6,877 bases of DNA, taken from NCBI GenBank assembly GCA_025456165.1, contig JALOLI010000061.1, forward strand, positions 1-6,877, read 5' to 3'. This DNA comes from Acidimicrobiia bacterium. GTDB lineage: Bacteria > Actinomycetota > Acidimicrobiia > UBA5794 > UBA11373. Positions within the stretch are counted from its first letter, which is position 1, and every line of letters starts with the position of its first letter. The notes beneath the pieces were generated by a model, which was given only the letters and a program-made list of their open reading frames with translations, did not search any database and was not told where the DNA came from. The position numbers and the translations under genes were made by a program. Below, piece by piece: positions 1 to 4,760 of this stretch.

Positions 1-588
1 CGGTGCGCCGCCGCGGGGCGCGGCGGCCTCGAGTTCATGGTCGGCATCCCGGGTTCGGTCGGAGGCGGCGTCCGGATGAACGCCGGGGGGCACGGGAGCG
101 ACACGGCGGCCTGGCTGGTGTCGGCCCGGGTGATCGACGTGCGGCGGGGCGCCGTCGCCGAACGGCCCGCCGCCGCGCTGGGCCTCTCCTATCGCCACAG
201 CGACCTGGGGGATGGGGAACTGGTGGTGGCGGCGACCTTCCAGACACTGGCCCGGCCCCGCCGGGAGGGCGAGGCCATCATGCGGGAGATCGTCCGCTGG
301 CGCCGGCAGAACCAGCCCGGGGGGACGCTCAATGCCGGCAGTGTCTTCAAGAACCCGCCGGGTGATGCCGCCGGGCGCCTGATCGACCAGGCCGGGCTGA
401 AAGGCCTGCGGGTGGGGGGAGTGGCGGTGTCGGAGAAGCATGCCAACTTCTTCGTGGCCGAAGCGGGCGCCTCGGCCCAGGATCTATACGACCTGGTCTC
501 CGAGGTGCGACGGCGAGTGCGAGAGCGTGCCGGGGTGGACCTCGAGCCGGAGGTGCGGTTCGTGGGCGAGTTCGAAGAGCGCTCATGA
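1..588 (+). CDS. murB: UDP-N-acetylmuramate dehydrogenase (MurB), C-terminal part, 5' end cut by window
   Basis: This cytoplasmic flavoenzyme reduces UDP-GlcNAc-enolpyruvate to UDP-MurNAc with NADPH, the second committed step of peptidoglycan precursor synthesis. The frame is open from base 1, giving 195 residues; the N-terminal half or so of the FAD-binding domain lies outside the window. The visible part starts in the end of the FAD domain (GLEFMVGIPGSVGGGVRMNAG, fragment residues 9-29 approximately). It continues through SYRHSD (about 63-68), whose Arg corresponds to the family's active-site Arg. The substrate-binding domain carries NAGSVFKNPPG, with Ser about 114 as the presumed proton donor, then AGLKGLRVGGVAVSEKHANF and the closing LEPEVRFVG, whose second Glu (about 184) matches the conserved catalytic Glu. 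The stop overlaps the ftsQ start as ATGA (585-588), so the two are likely translationally coupled. Nothing looks damaged. The assignment rests on motifs and dcw context and is very secure. Confidence 0.96.
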   Translation, partial: RCAAAGRGGLEFMVGIPGSVGGGVRMNAGGHGSDTAAWLVSARVIDVRRGAVAERPAAALGLSYRHSDLGDGELVVAATFQTLARPRREGEAIMREIVRWRRQNQPGGTLNAGSVFKNPPGDAAGRLIDQAGLKGLRVGGVAVSEKHANFFVAEAGASAQDLYDLVSEVRRRVRERAGVDLEPEVRFVGEFEERS

Positions 589-1352
589 GCGGCCCGCCGG
601 CGATCCCGCCCGGGTTTCCCCGGCCGCGTCTGCACTGGGGATGGACGCTGGGGCTTACCGGCCTGCTGCTGGCCGGGGCGGCGGCGGTGGTGCTCCACTC
701 GCCCTGGCTCAAGTTGCGCCAGATCGAGGTCGCCGGCGCAGAGCAGGCCGACGTGGCCGGGCGCCTGGCCCAGGCGGGCATCGGCCCCGGGGCCTTCATG
801 ATCTGGCTGCGACCGGGCGAGATCGAAGATGCAGTAGAGCAGGACCCGTGGGTGCGTGAGGTTCGGGTCGAGCGGGTCTTCCCGGATCGGCTGGTGGTGG
901 AGGTGCTGGAGCACACCCCGGCGGTCTGGGCGGGCCACGGCGAATCCTGGATGCTTCTGTCCCGCGGCGCGGTGGTGGTGGCCGTCGCCGACCGTCCGGG
1001 GGACGGGTTCCTGCGTGCCCGCCTGCCGTGGGAGACATGGGATGTGGGGGAGGAGGCCGGCGGGCAGGAGTGGCTCGAGCTGGCGGAACTGGGGGTGGGG
1101 CTGAGCCCGGGTTTGGCGGCCGAGTCGTGGGTGAGCTCGGAGGGGGGAGAGCTGTGGCTCGAGGCCCGGGGCTTCCGGGCGCGCCTGGGGGCGGCGGTGG
1201 ACCTGGCCGACAAGGGGCGTGCTTTCGAGGCGCTGCTGGCCTCGGGCCTTCCCGAGGGAGCGGTCGTCGATCTCATCGCGCCGACTCGGCCGGCGGTCAG
1301 GGTGCCGGAGGGCGAAGGTGAACCTGTGGTGGAGGGTGAGGATGGGGGATGA
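585..1352 (+). CDS. ftsQ: Cell division protein FtsQ (DivIB family)
   Basis: FtsQ is a bitopic membrane protein of the divisome, which with FtsL and FtsB links the early ring to the septal peptidoglycan synthases. The 255-residue product has a short proline-rich cytoplasmic tail (1-17), one membrane segment (about 18-38, [20 protein letters not shown]) and an extracytoplasmic POTRA domain (about 42-112). The POTRA domain starts [12 protein letters not shown] and ends with the family-typical [30 protein letters not shown] beta domain follows to about 240, ending [14 protein letters not shown], and then an acidic glycine-rich tail. The ATG overlaps the murB stop, and a GAAGAG ribosome binding site lies at 574-579, five bases upstream. 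The cytoplasmic tail is short: many actinobacterial FtsQ proteins have long disordered N-termini. The sequence family is divergent, so the call uses architecture plus position between murB and ftsZ. No ftsA follows, which is usual in actinobacteria. Confidence 0.93.
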   Translation: MSGPPAIPPGFPRPRLHWGWTLGLTGLLLAGAAAVVLHSPWLKLRQIEVAGAEQADVAGRLAQAGIGPGAFMIWLRPGEIEDAVEQDPWVREVRVERVFPDRLVVEVLEHTPAVWAGHGESWMLLSRGAVVVAVADRPGDGFLRARLPWETWDVGEEAGGQEWLELAELGVGLSPGLAAESWVSSEGGELWLEARGFRARLGAAVDLADKGRAFEALLASGLPEGAVVDLIAPTRPAVRVPEGEGEPVVEGEDGG

Positions 1353-1379
1353 CCCGAAGTCTCCGCTCGGCACTAACCT
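1349..1379 (+). promoter_or_regulatory. Weak candidate promoter for ftsZ
   Basis: A TAACCT hexamer (1374-1379) fits the TANNNT minus 10 pattern, and ATGACC (1349-1354) keeps the TGAC core of a minus 35 box. The 19-base spacing is longer than ideal, and the match is poor. If real, transcription would start around 1385-1388, inside the palindrome. Actinobacterial ftsZ genes often have their own promoters after ftsQ, which is the main reason to list it. It could easily be chance. Confidence 0.2.
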
Positions 1380-1392
1380 TTCACGAAAGGTT
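1375..1392. promoter_or_regulatory. 18-base palindrome in the ftsZ leader
   Basis: AACCTTTCACGAAAGGTT has two perfect 8-base arms around a 2-base centre, ending one base before the ftsZ ribosome binding site. It is clearly AT-richer than its surroundings and lies in the only sizeable gap of the cluster. As DNA it could be a dimeric regulator's operator; as RNA it would give a 7-pair stem with a CACG loop just upstream of the Shine-Dalgarno sequence, without covering it. There is no U-tract, so it is not an intrinsic terminator. From memory, inverted repeats upstream of ftsZ occur in other actinobacteria; no function is proven by this sequence. Confidence 0.5.
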
Positions 1393-1393
1393 C

Positions 1394-1400
1394 AGGGAGG
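1394..1400 (+). promoter_or_regulatory. Strong ribosome binding site of ftsZ
   Basis: AGGGAGG sits 7 bases before ATG 1408, the best Shine-Dalgarno match seen in the window. It supports the upstream ftsZ start. A second, weaker site, GAAGG (1438-1442), lies 7 bases before the in-frame GTG 1450, so the start is not settled by this signal alone. Confidence 0.7.
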
Positions 1401-1407
1401 TGGCGTG

Positions 1408-2553
1408 ATGCAGCGCCGTCCACCGGCTAAGCAAGGCGAAGGTTCTCGAGTGACGACACCCGATCCACACGGGTTGCAGGCCTACTTGGCCGTAATCAAG
1501 GTCGTGGGCGTGGGTGGCGGCGGAGTCAACGCCATCAACCGGATGATCGAGGCCGGGTTGAGGGGCGTCGAGTTCGTGGCGATCAACACCGACGCGCAGG
1601 CTCTGCTGATGTCCGATGCCGACATCAAGCTCGACATCGGGCGCAGCCTGACGCGCGGCCTGGGAGCCGGCGCCGATCCCGAGGTGGGCCGGGGCGCTGC
1701 TGAGGAGCATCGCTCCGAGATCGAGGAGGCAGTGCGCGGCGCCGACATGGTCTTTGTGACCGCGGGCGAAGGCGGCGGCACCGGGACCGGGGCGGCCCCG
1801 GTCGTGGCCGAGGTGGCGCGCAGCGTGGGGGCCCTGACGGTGGCCGTAGTCACCCGGCCCTTCGGCTTCGAGGGCCGGCGGCGCTCGGTGCAGGCGGAGC
1901 AGGGAATCCAGGCGCTGCGGGCTGCGGTCGACACTCTGATCATCATCCCCAACCAGCGCCTGCTGGAGTACGCCGACGCCGAGCTTCCGATGGTCGACGC
2001 CTTCCGGATGGCCGACGAGGTGCTGCTGCACGGCGTCGGGGGCATCACCGACCTCATCACGACTCCGGGCCTGATCAATGTCGACTTCGCCGACGTGCGG
2101 GCCATCATGAAGGACGCCGGTTCGGCGGTCATGGGCATCGGCCGGGCCACCGGGGAGAACCGCGCTCAGCAGTCGGCGCGCAAGGCGATCGCCAGCCCCA
2201 TGCTCGAGACCTCCATGGAGGGGGCGCGCGGGGTGCTGCTGTCCATCGCCGGGCCGGCGAACCTGAGCCTCCACGAGGTGAACACGGCGGCCATCGCCAT
2301 CTCGGAGCACTGCGACCCGGACGCCAACGTGATCTTCGGGGCGGTCGTCGACGACACCATGGGCGAGGAGATGCGGGTGACGGTCATCGCCGCCGGCTTC
2401 GACCTCGACCACAGCCGGCCGTCCCTGCGCCCGGGGACGGGCACCGCGCCGCGCGGCCCGCGGACCACCCCGCCGCGCGAGCCCGAACCGCGGCGGCCGG
2501 AAGGTGAGCCCGCCCTCGACGAGATCGACATCCCCGACTTCCTGAAGGGATGA
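1408..2553 (+). CDS. ftsZ: Cell division GTPase FtsZ
   Basis: FtsZ is a tubulin-like GTPase that polymerises into the cytokinetic ring and positions septal wall synthesis. From ATG 1408 it has 381 residues. Visible motifs are the [21 protein letters not shown] nucleotide-binding start (GGGGVNA at 36-42), INTDAQAL, the tubulin signature GGGTGTG (122-128), [10 protein letters not shown], and the T7 catalytic loop NVDFAD (224-229) that completes the GTPase site of the neighbouring subunit. The core ends near residue 334 (AAGFD). A short Pro/Arg-rich linker of about 35 residues follows, then the C-terminal peptide [12 protein letters not shown] (370-381), which binds membrane tethers such as SepF, encoded three genes downstream. 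Two starts are possible. ATG 1408 has AGGGAGG; GTG 1450 (367 residues, MTTPDPHG) resembles the usual actinobacterial FtsZ N-terminus and has GAAGG. I kept ATG 1408 for its stronger ribosome binding site. The stop overlaps the pgeF start (ATGA). Confidence 0.97.
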   Translation: MQRRPPAKQGEGSRVTTPDPHGLQAYLAVIKVVGVGGGGVNAINRMIEAGLRGVEFVAINTDAQALLMSDADIKLDIGRSLTRGLGAGADPEVGRGAAEEHRSEIEEAVRGADMVFVTAGEGGGTGTGAAPVVAEVARSVGALTVAVVTRPFGFEGRRRSVQAEQGIQALRAAVDTLIIIPNQRLLEYADAELPMVDAFRMADEVLLHGVGGITDLITTPGLINVDFADVRAIMKDAGSAVMGIGRATGENRAQQSARKAIASPMLETSMEGARGVLLSIAGPANLSLHEVNTAAIAISEHCDPDANVIFGAVVDDTMGEEMRVTVIAAGFDLDHSRPSLRPGTGTAPRGPRTTPPREPEPRRPEGEPALDEIDIPDFLKG

Positions 2554-3173
2554 TCCGCCCGCCCGGGTTCCGCGGGGCGGCCTTCGGCACCGCCGCCGAC
2601 GGCGACGGCCGTCACGACCCTGAGGCGCGGCGGCGCATCTCCGGGGCTCTCGGCATCCCGGCCGACTGGGCCTACCTGCACCAGGTGCACGGCTCCCGGG
2701 TCTGGGAGGCGAGTTCCCCGGGACTGCAGGGAGACGGCGACGCCCTCTTCACGACGGTGTCTCGTCTCCCCCTGGCCGTCGGCACTGCAGACTGCGTCCC
2801 CGTGATCCTGGAGGGCCCGGGCGGCATGGGTCTGGCCCACATGGGCTGGCGGGGAGCGGCGGCCGGAGTGGTCGCCGCCCTGCGCTCCGCGATGGAGGCG
2901 GCGGGCGTGGCTCCGGTACGGGCCGCCGTCGGGCCCGGCATCGGGCCCTGCTGCTACGAGGTCGGTGCCGAGGTGCTCGATTCCCTGGCGGCCTTTCGCG
3001 TCCGCACCGACCGGGGGACCGCCGGCGTGGACCTCCCCGCGGCGGCGGCCTCCGGCCTGGCGGGCCTGGAGGTGTGGCATGCCGGCACCTGCACCTGCTG
3101 CGGTGTCGGCTTCCACTCGTACCGTCGCGACGCCACGCGACGGCGGCAGGTGGCGGTGGCATGGCTGGCCTGA
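2550..3173 (+). CDS. pgeF: Peptidoglycan editing factor PgeF / YfiH-YlmD family (multicopper 'laccase-domain') protein
   Basis: Members of this family (DUF152, YfiH/YlmD, related to human FAMIN) have been reported to act on purine nucleosides, and E. coli PgeF limits wrong amino acid incorporation in peptidoglycan; which activity matters here is unknown. The 207-residue protein shows HQVHG (44-48), DGDAL, GTADCVP (Cys82), AHMGWRG (His97), [12 protein letters not shown] (129-139), HAGTCTCC and HSYRRD (189-194). His47, Cys82 and His97 fit the family's His-Cys-His zinc site. It is shorter than the usual 240 or so residues, mainly at the N-terminus, where the typical STR-GG / SLNL stretch is cut down to [13 protein letters not shown]. 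The Asn usually found after the C-terminal DL motif is not seen ([11 protein letters not shown]). The start overlaps the ftsZ stop (ATGA). GAAGGG (2544-2549) is too close to serve well, so translational coupling to ftsZ is likely. The last 13 bases overlap yggS. Confidence 0.93.
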   Translation: MIRPPGFRGAAFGTAADGDGRHDPEARRRISGALGIPADWAYLHQVHGSRVWEASSPGLQGDGDALFTTVSRLPLAVGTADCVPVILEGPGGMGLAHMGWRGAAAGVVAALRSAMEAAGVAPVRAAVGPGIGPCCYEVGAEVLDSLAAFRVRTDRGTAGVDLPAAAASGLAGLEVWHAGTCTCCGVGFHSYRRDATRRRQVAVAWLA

Positions 3174-3841
3174 GGCTCCTCGAGGTTCGCGAGCGGGTCG
3201 CGGCGGCGGCGGCCCGAGCGGGGCGGCGCGGCGAGGACGTCACCCTGGTGGCCGTGAGCAAGGGGGCCGGCCCGGGACTCGTCCGGGAGGCCTACGAAGC
3301 CGGGCAGCGTGACTTCGCCGAGAATCGCGCTTCTGCGCTGGCGGCTCGTTGGGACGAGGTGCCGGGCGACTCCCGCTGGCACTTCATCGGACGGCTGCAG
3401 GGCAACAAGGTCCGGCTGGTCCGCCCCGTGGCCTGCCTGCTGCACTCGCTGGACCGAGCCGACCTGGCGGGGTACTGGGCCAAAGGGCCGGGCTTGCCCC
3501 CTCCCGTCCTGGTGCAGGTGAACGTGGCCGGTGAGGCGGGCAAGGCGGGGGTGCCTCCCGGCGAAGCAGAGGCCTTGGTAGCCGCCGCGACCGGCCTGGG
3601 CCTGGAGGTGCGGGGGCTCATGACCATCCCTCCGGTGGGGGCCTCGCCCGAAGCGGCCCGCCCTCACTTCCGCGCCCTGGCGCGACTGCGCGCCGAGTTG
3701 CGGCCGCGGTGGCCCGGCCTGCGGGAGCTCTCCATGGGCATGAGCGACGACTTCGAGGTGGCGGTCGAAGAAGGCGCGACTCTCTTGCGGGTGGGACGGG
3801 CTATCTTTGGGCCGTTCTCACAGACTGCAGACCGGGGGTAG
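3161..3841 (+). CDS. yggS: YggS/YlmE/PROSC family pyridoxal phosphate homeostasis protein
   Basis: This is a small cytoplasmic PLP-binding protein with the fold of the alanine racemase N-terminal domain. Family members have no known catalytic reaction and buffer PLP and amino acid pools. The product is 226 residues, normal for the family. The Schiff-base lysine is Lys34 in LVAVSKG. Further motifs are DFAENRASAL (51-60), WHFIGRLQGNK (73-83), HSLDR (95-99), VQVNVAGEAGKAG, GLMTIPP (152-158) and SMGMSDDFEVAVEEGATLLRVGRAIFG (191-217), which forms the phosphate and ring pocket. FAEN replaces the usual FGEN, and SDDFEVAVEEG replaces the common SDDMEAAI form. I chose ATG 3161 because the family's N-terminus starts just before the first helix. 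The frame is open further upstream to an ATG at 3074, but that stretch is arginine-rich shadow of pgeF. It overlaps pgeF by 13 bases, with only a weak AGGTGG (3148-3153) site. Four bases separate it from sepF. Confidence 0.94.
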   Translation: MAGLRLLEVRERVAAAAARAGRRGEDVTLVAVSKGAGPGLVREAYEAGQRDFAENRASALAARWDEVPGDSRWHFIGRLQGNKVRLVRPVACLLHSLDRADLAGYWAKGPGLPPPVLVQVNVAGEAGKAGVPPGEAEALVAAATGLGLEVRGLMTIPPVGASPEAARPHFRALARLRAELRPRWPGLRELSMGMSDDFEVAVEEGATLLRVGRAIFGPFSQTADRG

Positions 3842-3845
3842 TCGG

Positions 3846-4490
3846 ATGGCCAACCTATGGCAGAAGACCCTCTTCTACCTGGGGCTCGTCGACGAAGAGG
3901 AGCGCGGGTACGAGGCAGGGACCGCTCCGGCCCCGGCCGGTGGCGTGGGCTACCGCCGCGAGGCCCGCACCGCGGAGCCGGCGGCGGGCCTTCCCGCCGC
4001 CTACCCGGAGCCGGTGGCGGCGCGCGTGGTGAGCGGGTCGCGGCGCGTTGAGCCGCCTGCGTCGCGGCCGTCGCCCGGCGGCCGGAGGGTGGAGCCGCCG
4101 CAGGCGCCGCGGCGCCGGCCCAGCACCGAGGGGGCGCTGGCCGAAGCCGGCGTCATCGGCGACTCTGGGGAGTACAGCGCGGTGCGCACCGTCACCGACC
4201 AGGATCTCGAGACTCAGATCATCACCGCCCGCAGCTACGCCGATGCCCAATTGCTGGCCGACCACATCCGGGCCAACTCGCCCGTGGTGCTCGACCTCCG
4301 CAAGGTGGAGCCGGCCATGGTGCGCCGCCTGGTCGACTTCGCCAGCGGGCTGACCTATGCCCTGGGCGGGTCGATGCGCAAGATCGGCCAGGGAGTCATC
4401 CTGGTCACCCCGGCAAACGTGAACGTCGGCCGCGACGAGCGGCGCCGTCTGCAGAGCCTGGGCTACCTCCAGGCGTCCGAGGGCATCTAG
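3846..4490 (+). CDS. sepF: Cell division protein SepF (FtsZ membrane anchor)
   Basis: SepF binds the FtsZ C-terminal peptide and the membrane, and aligns the ring; in actinobacteria, which generally lack FtsA, it is the main tether. The 214-residue product has the classic order: an N-terminal amphipathic membrane-binding helix (MANLWQKTLFYLGLVDEEE, 1-19), a long disordered Ala/Pro/Arg-rich linker (about 20-108), and the C-terminal DUF552 core (about 109-210). The core includes VRTVTDQDLETQIITARSYADAQLLADHIR, VVLDLRKVEP, LVDFASGLTYALGGSMRKIG and VILVTPANVNV. The glycine-rich turn of the core, needed for dimerisation and FtsZ contact in homologues, looks intact. ATG 3846 was chosen over an upstream ATG at 3807 because the helix begins exactly there and a GGGGG site (3834-3838) lies 7 bases upstream. 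The linker holds a duplicated RRVEPP. The protein is well above the length of Bacillus SepF (about 150), the excess being linker. Confidence 0.95.
   Translation: MANLWQKTLFYLGLVDEEERGYEAGTAPAPAGGVGYRREARTAEPAAGLPAAYPEPVAARVVSGSRRVEPPASRPSPGGRRVEPPQAPRRRPSTEGALAEAGVIGDSGEYSAVRTVTDQDLETQIITARSYADAQLLADHIRANSPVVLDLRKVEPAMVRRLVDFASGLTYALGGSMRKIGQGVILVTPANVNVGRDERRRLQSLGYLQASEGI
4041..4100 (+). repeat. Duplicated RRVEPP segment in the SepF linker
   Basis: RRVEPP is encoded at 4041-4058 (residues 66-71) and again at 4083-4100 (residues 80-85), with a 14-residue period. The codons differ between copies (for example cgc-gtt against agg-gtg), so the peptide is kept better than the DNA. This could be an old internal duplication or chance in a low-complexity Arg/Pro linker. 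Confidence 0.5.
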
Positions 4491-4493
4491 CCG

Positions 4494-4745
4494 GTGGGGG
4501 TCGTCTGCGGGCTCCTGCGGGGCTTGGCCATCGTGGTCTTCGCTCGCGTCGCCCTGGAATGGGTCCCGGTCGGCGACGAGCACCCCGTCGGGAGGATCCG
4601 CCGCTTCCTGCGGCTGGTCACCCAACCGCTCCTGGGCCCGCTGCGCGCCCTGATCCCGCCGGTTCGCCTCGGATCGGTGGCCGTGGACCTGTCGCCTCTG
4701 GTGCTCATCCTGGGCTTGAACCTGCTCGCCCAGGTGCTCTGCTGA
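4494..4745 (+). CDS. yggT: YggT family small integral membrane protein (YlmG-like)
   Basis: YggT/YlmG proteins are small two-helix membrane proteins found next to sepF in many bacteria and in plastids, where they are linked to nucleoid and division site organisation; the molecular role is unsettled. The 83-residue product starts at GTG 4494, three bases after the sepF stop, with GAGGG (4479-4483) ten bases upstream. It shows a first membrane segment (about 5-23), the family signature RIRRFLRLVTQPLLGPLRALIPP (34-56), whose Pro and basic residues lie at the membrane face, then VDLSPLVLILGLNLLAQVL (64-82) as the second segment. It is on the short side (usual about 90-100) and single-unit, unlike the doubled E. 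coli YggT. It ends the plus-strand cluster; its stop lies 8 bases from the convergent ileS stop. The next gene expected in many actinobacteria, divIVA, is absent here. Confidence 0.9.
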   Translation: MGVVCGLLRGLAIVVFARVALEWVPVGDEHPVGRIRRFLRLVTQPLLGPLRALIPPVRLGSVAVDLSPLVLILGLNLLAQVLC

Positions 4746-4760
4746 CCGCGCGCTCAGCGG
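4739..4760. other. Imperfect inverted repeat spanning the yggT/ileS stop codons
   Basis: GCTGA (4741-4745) and TCAGC (4754-4758) are perfect complements around the 8-base CCGCGCGC spacer, with a further wobble pair and one G-C pair outside. Each arm contains the stop codon of one convergent gene. There is no T-run on either strand, so it does not look like a standard intrinsic terminator, although a short stem could still pause RNA polymerase from both sides. Confidence 0.3.

Noticed and set aside
1326..1350. G-rich repeats at the end of ftsQ considered as MraZ-type binding sites
   Set aside because: The TGG-like repeats lack the regular spacing of MraZ boxes, which normally lie upstream of mraZ at the other end of the dcw cluster; they encode the acidic/Gly tail of FtsQ.
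189..1373. Long open frame (394 codons) on the minus strand across murB, ftsQ and the ftsQ-ftsZ gap
   Set aside because: It is composed of Arg, Pro and Gly-rich low-complexity sequence with no recognisable domain, as expected opposite a high-GC gene with few stops. The plus-strand genes are certain.
1381..2412. 343-codon minus-strand open frame inside ftsZ
   Set aside because: His/Asp/Gly-rich translation without family motifs; it is the antisense shadow of a strongly conserved FtsZ.
3823..3843. Small GACT/AGTC hairpin across the yggS stop and sepF ribosome binding site
   Set aside because: Only four base pairs with a 13-base loop; too weak to support a regulatory claim.
4103..4116. Perfect 14-base palindrome GGCGCCGCGGCGCC inside sepF
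   Set aside because: It lies in a coding stretch made of Pro, Ala and Arg codons, where runs of G and C give such palindromes by chance.
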